A DNA stretch of 25,839 bases from a virus: positions 1-25,839 of the IMG/VR virus record IMGVR_UViG_3300044639_000931, one strand, 5' to 3'. A model generated the notes under the pieces. That model was not told the DNA's origin. It saw nothing but the letters and a program-made list of their open reading frames with translations, and ran no database searches. Positions 5,830 through 12,566 of this stretch are shown piece by piece; positions within the stretch are counted from its first letter, which is position 1; each line of letters begins with the position of its first letter. The position numbers were made by a program, and so were the translations under genes.

Positions 5830-6006
5830 TCTTTTTTTATAAACTTTCACTCTTTTTTTTCTGCTATCTCTTATTTTCTGTTGTTCGTTCCTACTTTTTT
5901 GATCAAATTGTAGCATTCTTTTACATTGAGTATCTAGATTGTATTGGTGAATACTAGTATTGCAGGATAATAAAAGTAAGATTAAAACACTATAAAAATA
6001 ATTCAT
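5815..6006 (-). CDS. Small predicted lipoprotein
   Basis: The 63-residue product begins MNYFYSVLILLLLSCN: a short hydrophobic signal segment with a lipobox-like LLSC, so the Cys at residue 15 is the likely lipidation site. The mature part, about 48 residues, is very basic, with KKRVKVYKKRLLIK at the end, and has no aromatic core, so it is probably an extended helix. It overlaps the gene upstream by 17 bases and ends just before the promoter at 5800. Phage lipoproteins of this size act as superinfection-exclusion factors or as outer-membrane spanins (Rz1 type). It is far from the holin and endolysin genes, which argues for exclusion or host modification over lysis. The function is inferred. 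Confidence 0.62.
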   Translation of the reverse strand: MNYFYSVLILLLLSCNTSIHQYNLDTQCKRMLQFDQKSRNEQQKIRDSRKKRVKVYKKRLLIK

Positions 6007-6205
6007 TACTATTTAAAATTTCTCTAATTTTTTCTCTAACTTGTTCGGCTGTTTCTATTTCTTCCCCCTTTTCGGAATATTTGTAAATAGAACGATAATA
6101 TTGGTCTAGTTCCCACATTGAACACTTCCATTTATTTGCATTTAATGCTGTTTGTGCTTCTTCGCTTTCTTCGAAACTATCAAATTCTAGTGTTATTTTT
6201 CCCAT
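5990..6205 (-). CDS. Conserved small phage protein with W-x-LDQYxR motif
   Basis: I place the start at the ATG at 6203-6205 (MGKITLEFDSFEE), because similar phage proteins begin with a M-K-x-T-L-E-F strand; a TTG at 6226 would add seven residues. The 71-residue product has the layout of a common phage family: an N-terminal beta strand, an EEAQTALNANKW helix, then MWELDQYYRSIYKYSE and an acidic helix ending VREKIREILNSN. The function of that family is not known to me. It follows the metallophosphoesterase gene within about 25 bases and overlaps the lipoprotein gene. Confidence 0.68.
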   Translation of the reverse strand: MGKITLEFDSFEESEEAQTALNANKWKCSMWELDQYYRSIYKYSEKGEEIETAEQVREKIREILNSNELFL

Positions 6206-6230
6206 AAGTTGTTGTGTTTTTTGCAATATG

Positions 6231-7349
6231 TTAAAATAAAGTTGTTAATCTGGCAACTTGGCCGAATTGTTTGTGAAATATAAACCCTTCAATTGCTAAA
6301 GGTGAGTGTTGATAACCACTTTTATGGTGCCAACTGTCTGCGGGGCTAGGTGAACGTAGCGATTCAATTTGTACACTCATTACATCTTTACTCGTTTTGT
6401 GGTGAACATGATGAGTAAACCAATAACGGTGCTTACATTTATGCCAAAATTCACTAGCTTCGTGGCACATTAATAAAGGTAAGTCATTTTGTTTAGCTCC
6501 ATCGCCATGAGTAGTACCGATTAGATTATTTCCGTAAATTGTATATTTTCTGTGACTAGGTGAACGATTAAAAGTTATGTTTTGGTGTTTATTATACCAA
6601 CTATAAAGAGAATCCATTAAGAAAAAACCACTCATCTCATCATGATTAGAAACGTTGTAAACGATTTCTAAGTCTGCAATAGATACCAATGTTTGAATAA
6701 TGTCAATATATAGTTGTTTAGCCATTAAAAAAGCATCGAACCAAAGCAAATGAGTTGATTGGTCTGTCCCTTTGGTAGTTTGTCCTTTTGTGTTATCTGT
6801 ATTAAGAATATCATTACCAACTATTAATATAATTTTATCAATATTGAATCCTTCTGATTTTTTTATAATACTAGAAACTCCTTCTTTTACCCTTTGAACT
6901 GCAATCTGTGAATTATAATCCTCTCCTGTTTCAAATGCAGAACATAGCTTATTGATATGAACGTCCGCAGGATCTATGAGTAAACAATGTCCTTCTTTAT
7001 CTACTTCATTTCTAATTATTTGAATATGATTAGGTGCTAAATTTGTTGCAATTTCTATAAAATCATTCTTAAAATCGTTATAATTGAAAGTGTCATTTTG
7101 ACCTTTAACATTTATTGAGTAGTGTTCTCCTTTATACCAATAATGTTTTACCTTGTCGAAATCTATTCCTACTGATTCGCATTCATCAAATATACCTTTA
7201 TCAGCTCTACGTTTAATCAGCTTTGATATAACTCTCCTTTGACTATCTGTATATTCTAAATTTAATTCGCTGCATATAGTTCTAGCTGTTTCAGCCTGAT
7301 TATTATTTTCTTTGTATAATTCAACAATTCGTTCAATATGTTCTACCAT
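6231..7349 (-). CDS. Calcineurin-like metallophosphoesterase with N-terminal HTH-like region
   Basis: The 372-residue protein carries the ordered metal-binding motifs of the metallophosphoesterase fold: DVH (129-131), GND (178-180), NHDE (235-238), HGDG (281-284) and HHVHH (313-317). Such enzymes include Mre11/SbcD nucleases and phosphodiesterases; the phage members are often presumed DNA nucleases. Residues 1-60 look like a helix-turn-helix (IVELYKENNNQAETARTICSELN, then QRRVISKLIKRR), which suggests DNA binding. The gene stands first after a terminator (7453-7481) and an AT-rich leader, so it likely starts a transcription unit. Nucleolytic activity, and whether host DNA or replication intermediates are the target, is inference. 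Confidence 0.8.
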   Translation of the reverse strand: MVEHIERIVELYKENNNQAETARTICSELNLEYTDSQRRVISKLIKRRADKGIFDECESVGIDFDKVKHYWYKGEHYSINVKGQNDTFNYNDFKNDFIEIATNLAPNHIQIIRNEVDKEGHCLLIDPADVHINKLCSAFETGEDYNSQIAVQRVKEGVSSIIKKSEGFNIDKIILIVGNDILNTDNTKGQTTKGTDQSTHLLWFDAFLMAKQLYIDIIQTLVSIADLEIVYNVSNHDEMSGFFLMDSLYSWYNKHQNITFNRSPSHRKYTIYGNNLIGTTHGDGAKQNDLPLLMCHEASEFWHKCKHRYWFTHHVHHKTSKDVMSVQIESLRSPSPADSWHHKSGYQHSPLAIEGFIFHKQFGQVARLTTLF

Positions 7350-7452
7350 AATTAATTAGTTATATAATACTAAATTAATTATATTATCGAATAAATTTGT
7401 TTATTTCAAAAATTAATTATAATTTAATAAGTTATCATTAATAATTTTACAT
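7350..7452 (-). other. AT-rich leader ahead of the metallophosphoesterase gene
   Basis: The 103 bases between the terminator and the ATG at 7349 are almost pure A/T. They hold several TTAATTA-type repeats and a loose TAATGATAA/TTATTA inverted repeat near 7423-7440. I find no convincing -33/-7 promoter pair, though a TTTTTG is present near 7405-7412. A promoter is expected here because of the terminator just upstream. Confidence 0.3.
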
Positions 7453-7481
7453 AAAAAAACCTCGCTACTAATAACGAGGTT
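7453..7481 (-). terminator. Rho-independent terminator after the radical-SAM-like gene
   Basis: On the minus strand AACCTCG (7481-7475) pairs perfectly with CGAGGTT (7464-7458) around a 10-base loop, followed by a run of T to 7453. It closes the methyltransferase/radical-SAM transcription unit. The 90 bases between that unit's stop at 7572 and this hairpin hold no gene beyond a 10-codon frame at about 7508-7540. Confidence 0.85.
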
Positions 7482-7571
7482 AAAACGATAATTTTTTAAG
7501 GATTGAATAGTATTAATTCATTTTACCGTTTTGTTTTCTATTCATGTCCGAACGATACGCAACTAGAATAG

Positions 7572-8369
7572 TTATTTAACATTTAAACCACACATTTCTA
7601 AACAATTTTGACACTTACCTATAAATGCTTTTTTATTCATTTTGCTTATCAATTGTTTTGAATTCATAAATGACATTTTTTTTACGTTTATTATTCCATT
7701 TTTTACAAAATCATTATTTTTTGAAGGTCTAAATACTGTATCAATAGTTAATTCATTTTTAAATAGTTTTCTTTGAATTTGTGACATTATTTTTCCAGTT
7801 TCATTATCTTCATTAAAATCACAACTTACTATTCTTAAAACTGATTTGCAATAAGGTTTTAATCTATTATATTCATCTAATGAATTTTTAATTAACTGCT
7901 CATTATCTAAAGCAGAAATAGAAGTATTTATACAAATGTTATATTTTGATATTTGAATTAATTGTAAATCTGTTAATTTTTTCCAATGTCTTGTAATAAT
8001 TACAATTTGTTTTTTAGAACTAATATCAAATAAAGACAATTGACTACTTTCTCTTATTTGTTTTATAATATTAATTGTATGTTCCCAATTTTCCGAAGGA
8101 TCACCAGCACAACCAATACGAATAAAAGGCATATCAATTTTTTCTATTTGTTTAATTATACTTTGCTTATGTGCTTCGTTTTCAAAATATCGTTCTATTG
8201 ATTTACTAAAGTCTATGCCATATCTTTTAGCAGTTTTATAAGCATAGCAATCATTATAACAACCTTTTTCATTCTCTATTAAACCACTTTCACAACCTTT
8301 AATAGTATCTAAATCCCAAATACCCCTCTCATTTTTTGAAAGGGATATTATATTTTTATAGGTTCTCAT
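7572..8369 (-). CDS. Radical-SAM-like / Gp88-type Fe-S protein
   Basis: The 265-residue protein has Cys26 and a CYNDCYAYKTAKRYG segment (Cys37, Cys41), then TIM-barrel-like strands (PFIRIGCAGDPSENW at 81-94, KQIVIITRHWKKL, ICINTSISALD, KSVLRIVSCDF), and a C-terminal KCQNCLEMCG (Cys253, 256, 260). The strand pattern and GDPSEN resemble phage radical-SAM-like proteins of the Gp88 or Gp37/Gp68 groups, which start with a C-rich loop ending CYA. The canonical CX3CX2C is not complete: the third position is Tyr. The cluster may therefore use Cys26 or the C-terminal triad. It overlaps the methyltransferase gene by TAATG, so the two are co-translated and likely work together, possibly on DNA bases. 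The pathway is inference. Confidence 0.6.
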   Translation of the reverse strand: MRTYKNIISLSKNERGIWDLDTIKGCESGLIENEKGCYNDCYAYKTAKRYGIDFSKSIERYFENEAHKQSIIKQIEKIDMPFIRIGCAGDPSENWEHTINIIKQIRESSQLSLFDISSKKQIVIITRHWKKLTDLQLIQISKYNICINTSISALDNEQLIKNSLDEYNRLKPYCKSVLRIVSCDFNEDNETGKIMSQIQRKLFKNELTIDTVFRPSKNNDFVKNGIINVKKMSFMNSKQLISKMNKKAFIGKCQNCLEMCGLNVK

Positions 8370-9766
8370 TATAATCTACCAATATTTGGATATAAATCTT
8401 TTATTTTTGATGTATCGCCCTTATAAAAAACATAAATACGTTGTTCACATTTTGGATATTTACGACTATTTAATGTTTTCTTTGCAGTTGCTCGTCTTGT
8501 AAACTCACTTTCTAAATAAATAATTTTATTATAGATATGTAAACCTTGTTCTTTAAAAAACAGTTCGTGTTCTGCATCACTTCCATAATAACCTCCATCT
8601 TTATTACGACTATCTCCAGTCATTACTACAAAGAAAGTATTATCATTCATTACAGAAATAGCTCGTTTATAACCTTCAAAAAGCATATCTCTAAATTGTT
8701 CATATGTAGATAAAGAATTTAATTCGCCTTCAGGGGATTTACCATCATAATCTAAATAAGTTTCAACTTTATAATATGGAGGACACGAAAATATTAAATC
8801 ATAATTTTGTTTAGGAGTAAATTTAGCTGTATCTGATTTTAACCATTTAACATTATAAAAATCTTGACATAAAGCATTATTAGCGTCACATTGATTTTGT
8901 CTAATTTCAGAAGATAAATATTCATAACCACAACCACCAGCAACAAAACCCATTTGAACACCACCACCAAAAGGATTATAAACTCTAACACCATCTGTAG
9001 GCATAAACATTCTAACTATAATTTCACAAGCTGTAGGATCTAAAACAGAAGCATTACCATTTAAATCTTTTGAACTATCTGTTAAAATTTCACCATCAAC
9101 AACTTTTTGTTTAGATAAAACAATATTAGACATTCCTGCTTTTCCTTGCCAACATCCTTCACGACTTGCAAATTTTGGGTTTGGTATATTATATTTTAGA
9201 CCAGCATTTTCTAAATCAGTATTCCAAGCTCTTTTTACTTTTAACCATTCACCGCTTGTAGAGTTCCATAAATTTGTCATAGCCATATGACATAATCTTT
9301 TAACTCTTACCTGACTTTCTTCTCCATAATAAATATAAGAAAAATCACTTTTTTCTAAATTTACTTTAAAACCTAATGCTAAAAATACTTTTGGATTTTC
9401 TAAATCGTGTTTTTTAGAAACAGTCATTACCATATGATAACCGTAAGTATTTTGGTCTATAATTTTTTGAACCATCATACTATAAATCTTTTTATCCTTT
9501 TTTTCTGGATACATAGCAGACTGTAATAAACAGAATTCACCTACTTTATGATTTACTTCAAAAGTGAAAAAACCACTAAACTCATCATCTAATTTTAAAA
9601 TAATAGCTGAATGTTTTTGCATATTTTTACGAGCAGCACGATAAGCTATTTTATCAATTAATGCTAATTCTGCTACTTGTGTTTCATATCCTGAACCTAT
9701 TACAGATTCTACATAGATTAATTCAACTTTTTGTTGAAACATTGAAATTTGTTGATCTTTTTTCAT
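8369..9766 (-). CDS. DNA methyltransferase fused to an N-terminal GNAT-like domain
   Basis: The 465-residue protein has a C-terminal amino-methyltransferase domain. Motif I is YNPFGGGVQMGFVAGGCGYE with acidic SSEI after it (about 263-288), and motif IV is DLIFSCPPYY (about 323-332), the S/N/DPPY type that acts on N6-adenine or N4-cytosine. Residues about 30-150 (SAIILKLDDEFSGFFTFEV, GEFCLLQSAMYPE, KVFLALGFKV) look like a GNAT acyltransferase fold. GNAT-fold Mom of phage Mu makes a modified adenine, so this fusion could be a hypermodification enzyme. The middle section (160-240) is of unknown fold and may recognise DNA. It is driven by its own promoter at 9798-9828. The methyltransferase part is firm; the GNAT part and hypermodification are inference. 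Confidence 0.78.
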   Translation of the reverse strand: MKKDQQISMFQQKVELIYVESVIGSGYETQVAELALIDKIAYRAARKNMQKHSAIILKLDDEFSGFFTFEVNHKVGEFCLLQSAMYPEKKDKKIYSMMVQKIIDQNTYGYHMVMTVSKKHDLENPKVFLALGFKVNLEKSDFSYIYYGEESQVRVKRLCHMAMTNLWNSTSGEWLKVKRAWNTDLENAGLKYNIPNPKFASREGCWQGKAGMSNIVLSKQKVVDGEILTDSSKDLNGNASVLDPTACEIIVRMFMPTDGVRVYNPFGGGVQMGFVAGGCGYEYLSSEIRQNQCDANNALCQDFYNVKWLKSDTAKFTPKQNYDLIFSCPPYYKVETYLDYDGKSPEGELNSLSTYEQFRDMLFEGYKRAISVMNDNTFFVVMTGDSRNKDGGYYGSDAEHELFFKEQGLHIYNKIIYLESEFTRRATAKKTLNSRKYPKCEQRIYVFYKGDTSKIKDLYPNIGRL

Positions 9767-9797
9767 AATTTTTATTTTTTAGTTTTAAATTGTTTGA

Positions 9798-9828
9798 CAA
9801 ATATACTACTTTATTTTAAATAACCTAA
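9798..9828 (-). promoter_or_regulatory. Host-type promoter for the methyltransferase/radical-SAM-like pair
   Basis: On the minus strand a TTAG (9828-9825), one mismatch from TTTG, is followed after 19 bases by a perfect TATATTTG (9805-9798). The leader downstream is A-rich and ends TAAAAATT directly before the ATG at 9766, as in the other host-promoter leaders of this window. Confidence 0.7.
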
Positions 9829-9843
9829 TGTAAATTTATTTAT

Positions 9844-10056
9844 TTATTCATTATTCACATATTTTTTTCTATAATTGGTTATATTATACGAAAAATATTC
9901 CTTTTTACAATGTTTTAACACTATTCTAGCTCTTATCTTGCTTGACTTACAGAATAAACTTTTAAAGTCTTTACATCTAAGATATGCTAGTCTGTGTTTA
10001 TTTCTAATTAACGAGTTACGTTTGACGTAATTTTCGTATTTTAAAGTGCTTTCCAT
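9844..10056 (-). CDS. Small basic phage protein, unknown function
   Basis: The 70-residue product is strongly basic, with Lys/Arg throughout (NSLIRNKHRLAYLRCKDFKSL, RARIVLKHCKKEY), and has three Cys residues without a clear zinc pattern. The charge suggests nucleic-acid binding. It is coupled to the gene upstream by TAATG and is the last gene before the promoter at 9798. No family recognised. Confidence 0.5.
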   Translation of the reverse strand: MESTLKYENYVKRNSLIRNKHRLAYLRCKDFKSLFCKSSKIRARIVLKHCKKEYFSYNITNYRKKYVNNE

Positions 10057-10337
10057 TATTCTACATTTAAATTATCAATTAACCATAGTTTTAAGGCTAT
10101 ATATATTTCACTTTGTTGGTTTATTTCTTCTAGAATTGCTGAACTCATTAAAGCATTATCAGTTTTTCTAAATTTTTTCATTAAAGTTCTTGAATTATTA
10201 ACCATATGCTTATCGAAAATGTCCCCTCTTATTGTTGTATTATCTAATAAATCTTCTAAAATATCAGCAATAAATGGTATTAATACAGATGTCGCTACTA
10301 ACTTTTGATTTATACTAAGGCTTTTATTCTTATTCAT
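10056..10337 (-). CDS. Hypothetical phage protein (93 residues)
   Basis: I start this gene at the ATG at 10335-10337 (MNKNKSLSINQKLVATS), 4 bases after the upstream stop and behind an A-rich AAAAACTAAG leader. A farther start at 10379 would overlap the secreted-protein gene. The product has a mildly hydrophobic helix (KLVATSVLIPFIADILEDLL, about 11-30) and a basic middle (RTLMKKFRKTDN). The hydrophobic stretch contains Asp/Glu, so it is more likely a buried helix than a membrane segment. No family recognised. Confidence 0.55.
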   Translation of the reverse strand: MNKNKSLSINQKLVATSVLIPFIADILEDLLDNTTIRGDIFDKHMVNNSRTLMKKFRKTDNALMSSAILEEINQQSEIYIALKLWLIDNLNVE

Positions 10338-10341
10338 TTTC

Positions 10342-10791
10342 TTAGTTTTTAATAAATTTATATGCTGATGTACTTCCACTCATATTGAATTGATAATATT
10401 CATTTTCGCAATAACTTTCGTTTACTCTAATTTTAATTGAAGTTGCATTTAAAAAGTTTAAAATCGCATCACTTGTACTTATGTCATCTACTAAGAATAA
10501 AGTACTGTTTTGACTTCCTTTTGTAGCTATAACGTTATATTTTATCCATACATTGTTAACCAATAAGGAAACATCAACGGGGGGATTGTCATCGCAAAAG
10601 AAACCACCTTGAAGGTAAAATGCAATTTCACCATCTACATTTTCAAGTTTTAAAATCGCTCCGTTATTTTCTTTAGTATGACATATTTTATATGGGTTAT
10701 CAAATCCATTATTTACACTTTTATTCGTCCATTGTGCTATTGACACATTCGCCAAAATTAATCCTCCTACTGTTAAAATTATTCTTTTCAT
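10342..10791 (-). CDS. Secreted protein with Sec signal peptide, possible host-like moron
   Basis: The 149-residue product starts with a classic signal peptide: MKRIILTVGGLILANVSIA then QW, with cleavage expected after Ala19. The mature part is beta-rich and contains four Cys (about residues 37, 67, 128 and others), which fits disulphides in the periplasm or outside. Phrases such as GAILKLENVDGEIAFYLQG and IKIRVNESYCENEYY read like a small exported host domain. It sits among early genes, not with virion or lysis genes, so it may alter the host envelope during infection, for example by blocking receptors or proteases. Its start is fixed by an ATGA overlap with the 37-residue gene upstream. No family name is offered. 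Confidence 0.65.
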   Translation of the reverse strand: MKRIILTVGGLILANVSIAQWTNKSVNNGFDNPYKICHTKENNGAILKLENVDGEIAFYLQGGFFCDDNPPVDVSLLVNNVWIKYNVIATKGSQNSTLFLVDDISTSDAILNFLNATSIKIRVNESYCENEYYQFNMSGSTSAYKFIKN

Positions 10792-10901
10792 TTTTTATCT
10801 ATTTTAAATTTACTACTATCTTTTTTAATACTTACTAAATAATATTCTAATGTTTCAAAGTGAATAAAGTAAATTGTTTTGTCTATTTTAATTGTTTTCA
10901 T
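10788..10901 (-). CDS. Very small gene (37 residues), unknown function
   Basis: This 37-codon frame fills the gap between the zinc-ribbon gene and the secreted-protein gene. It starts MKTIKIDKTIYFIHFETLEYY and its TGA overlaps the ATG of the secreted-protein gene (ATGA). The MKT start is shared by several early genes of this phage. The product alternates basic and aromatic residues in a beta-like pattern. Support is positional. Confidence 0.55.
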   Translation of the reverse strand: MKTIKIDKTIYFIHFETLEYYLVSIKKDSSKFKIDKK

Positions 10902-11193
10902 ATTCTTTTAGTATTTCTTTTAATGTTGGTGCTTTATATTCGTAATTTTCGCCTTCAAAATAAGGTTCTTCTTTATGACCGATAACAGCCTGTCTAATAA
11001 AGTGCATTCCTTTACTAGGTTTTATAACATTTCTCCTATCTTTTCTATTTTTTACTTCATTCTTATAATGACATTGTCTACATCTGTAAGAAAAATATTG
11101 TTTTTGTGTACCTTTTTTATCGTTATAACCTTCCAAGAAGTTAAGTACATTTAACTTCTTTGTAGTTTTACATTGTTTACATTCTCTATTCAT
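10888..11193 (-). CDS. Zinc-ribbon phage protein
   Basis: The 101-residue product has two CxxC pairs, CKQC (about residues 5-8) and CRQC (about 38-41), 29 residues apart, which together can bind one zinc. The second pair is followed by a basic HYKNEVKNRKDRR helix suited to nucleic-acid binding. The layout resembles the zinc-ribbon front of phage HNH endonucleases, but no HNH motif follows, so it is either a stand-alone DNA-binding ribbon or a remnant. The tail (APTLKEILKEYENN) is helical. It is coupled to the gene upstream by ATGA. Confidence 0.65.
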   Translation of the reverse strand: MNRECKQCKTTKKLNVLNFLEGYNDKKGTQKQYFSYRCRQCHYKNEVKNRKDRRNVIKPSKGMHFIRQAVIGHKEEPYFEGENYEYKAPTLKEILKEYENN

Positions 11194-11423
11194 ATAATCG
11201 AAGGTTCTGCTAAAACTATTGATATTGTTTCATTTTGAAATCTGTAATTTTTCATTTCATCACTCCATAATAATTGGTAACCTTTATCGAATAATAACTT
11301 TTCTAAATTTGAATTATAATAACCTATTAATAATACTTTTTGTTTAGTTATTTCTACGTTAAAGAAATTATCTAAATTCAATTCGTAGTGCAATTTTGTT
11401 ACTAAGTCTAATCCTGTTTTCAT
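11190..11423 (-). CDS. Hypothetical early protein (77 residues)
   Basis: The product starts MKTGLDLVTKLHYELN and continues with alternating strands and helices (KVLLIGYYNSNLEKLLFDKGYQLLW), suggesting a small alpha/beta fold. No motif identifies it. It is preceded by an A-rich leader (AAAAATAATTATT) and overlaps the zinc-ribbon gene by ATGA. Part of the early operon transcribed from 12044-12073. Confidence 0.55.
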   Translation of the reverse strand: MKTGLDLVTKLHYELNLDNFFNVEITKQKVLLIGYYNSNLEKLLFDKGYQLLWSDEMKNYRFQNETISIVLAEPSII

Positions 11424-11428
11424 AATAA

Positions 11429-11590
11429 TTATTTTTGTTTAATTGTGTATGTATTTCTGTCCCAACTTTTGATATTTTTTTGTCTTTCCATTTCTTTACC
11501 GTATAATCCCCAGAACCATTGCGCCCAAGAATTATATTCACTAAACTGCAAAGGTGGATATACTGTGTTTTTAATTTTTAAAGTTTTCAT
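11429..11590 (-). CDS. Small early protein (53 residues), Trp-rich
   Basis: A 53-codon frame fills an otherwise empty gap. It starts MKTLKIKNTVYPPLQF and continues with SWAQWFWGLYGKEMER, rich in Trp. Its upstream leader (AACAACTAAAAACAAA, then AATT, then ATG) is nearly identical to those of the genes starting at 14877 and 14666, which supports translation. No family recognised; the aromatic cluster could face a protein partner or membrane. Confidence 0.6.
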   Translation of the reverse strand: MKTLKIKNTVYPPLQFSEYNSWAQWFWGLYGKEMERQKNIKSWDRNTYTIKQK

Positions 11591-11610
11591 AATTTTTTGT
11601 TTTTAGTTGT

Positions 11611-11805
11611 TTATAATTTTTTAATTTCTTCTTTAACTAAACACCACCAAGATATATCATATAATATTTTAATTTCATTTAGTATCTCATCAACACATAT
11701 TAATGCACATTGTTTACTATGTTGTGGGTGCATTATACATAATGGTTTAATAGGTTCTAATTTAAATTTTTTAACTAGTTGTTTTGCTTTTTCTTTTGCT
11801 TCCAT
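11611..11805 (-). CDS. Small early protein, paralogue of the gene at 12145-12354
   Basis: I start at the ATG at 11803-11805 (MEAKEKAKQLVKKF), 4 bases after the upstream stop; an alternative start at 11853 would overlap the upstream gene heavily. The 64-residue product shares SKQCALICVDEILNEI and a C-terminal W-x-x-VKEEIKKL with the paralogue's AKQCAIIAVDEIIESW and WIEVRKEIEKL. These conserved helices suggest a small helical-bundle protein family common in phages. Function unknown. Confidence 0.62.
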   Translation of the reverse strand: MEAKEKAKQLVKKFKLEPIKPLCIMHPQHSKQCALICVDEILNEIKILYDISWWCLVKEEIKKL

Positions 11806-11809
11806 AATA

Positions 11810-12007
11810 TTAATCTTGAATTTGTATTGCTTTTTTATTTTCGTACTTCTCACTAATTACAGTAAATAAAGCAACTTCTTTTGTATCTCCTAATTCAACT
11901 AAAGAATTAAATAATTCTAATTCTGATTTGTTAAAGTTAAATAATACATTATTAAATTCTTTTTCTGTAATCTCTGATGCTAGTTTGTAAATTTCTTCTG
12001 CGTTCAT
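11810..12007 (-). CDS. Small early protein, first gene after a host-type promoter
   Basis: The 65-residue product (MNAEEIYKLASEITEKEFNN) is acidic and helical. It is the first gene downstream of the promoter at 12044-12073 and has the A-rich leader typical of this phage's early genes, ending AAGATT before the ATG. Small acidic proteins at the head of early operons often target host machinery, but nothing in the sequence shows this. Confidence 0.58.
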   Translation of the reverse strand: MNAEEIYKLASEITEKEFNNVLFNFNKSELELFNSLVELGDTKEVALFTVISEKYENKKAIQIQD

Positions 12008-12043
12008 AATCTTAATTTTTAGTTATTGTTTCTTTGTACACTA

Positions 12044-12073
12044 CAAATATACATACTTTTTTTAAATATACAA
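12044..12073 (-). promoter_or_regulatory. Host-type promoter (TTG-N19-TATATTTG)
   Basis: On the minus strand TTG (12073-12071) and TATATTTG (12051-12044) are separated by exactly 19 bases, the same geometry as at 5800-5829. The promoter lies directly downstream of a terminator hairpin (12101-12135), so it starts a new early unit beginning with the gene at 12007. Confidence 0.8.
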
Positions 12074-12095
12074 CTGTTTATTTAAAATAAATGTA

Positions 12096-12135
12096 AAATA
12101 AAAATTAACTACCTGTATTTAAGATAGTTAATTTT
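12096..12135 (-). terminator. Rho-independent terminator closing the ERF/SSB unit
   Basis: Arms at 12122-12135 and 12101-12114 form a 14-bp stem with one G-U pair around a 7-base loop, followed on the minus strand by a T-rich tract. It lies 10 bases downstream of the stop at 12145 and just before the promoter at 12044-12073. Confidence 0.8.
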
Positions 12136-12144
12136 AAAAATAAT

Positions 12145-12354
12145 TCATAGTTTTTCAATTTCTTTGCGTACTTCAATCCAATATTCACTAGCTCCGCAAT
12201 TTTCATATAAATCTTTATTCCAGCTTTCTATTATCTCATCTACTGCAATTATAGCGCATTGTTTAGCAGTTGACTTATATACATAGTCATAAGTTATTAA
12301 ACAAGTTGCTCTCATTTTATCAATTAAATCTATTGCTTTATCTCTTGGTGTCAT
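12145..12354 (-). CDS. Small early protein, paralogue of the gene at 11611-11805
   Basis: I choose the ATG at 12352-12354 (MTPRDKAIDLIDKM) because it forms an ATGA overlap with the upstream stop and aligns with the paralogue's start; an ATG at 12363 adds three residues. The 69-residue product carries AKQCAIIAVDEIIESW and ends YWIEVRKEIEKL, the same pattern as in the paralogue. It is the last gene before the terminator at 12096-12135. Function unknown. Confidence 0.62.
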   Translation of the reverse strand: MTPRDKAIDLIDKMRATCLITYDYVYKSTAKQCAIIAVDEIIESWNKDLYENCGASEYWIEVRKEIEKL

Positions 12355-12566
12355 AAATAACATTTAAATACATTTAATACTTTCTCGCTAACTTGTAACT
12401 TATATATTACAAATTTGTTATAAGTTACCCTATTTATACTTTCTAAAACTTTCTCCCTTAATGGTGACTTTGCCTTAAGCCCTACTGTTATTCTTTGCTT
12501 AAGTTCAAGTGTGACAAAGCTATTTCTAACCTCGTCACACTTTTGTTGATCTACTAATAATTTCAA
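12351..12566 (-). CDS. Small early protein, unknown function
   Basis: The 71-residue product is basic (KQRITVGLKAKSPLREKVLESINR) with a hydrophobic C-terminal strand-helix section. Its start overlaps the DUF3127-like gene by ATGA and its stop overlaps the next gene by ATGA. The close coupling to an SSB-like gene suggests a role in DNA metabolism, but I see no motif. Confidence 0.55.
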   Translation of the reverse strand: MKLLVDQQKCDEVRNSFVTLELKQRITVGLKAKSPLREKVLESINRVTYNKFVIYKLQVSEKVLNVFKCYL

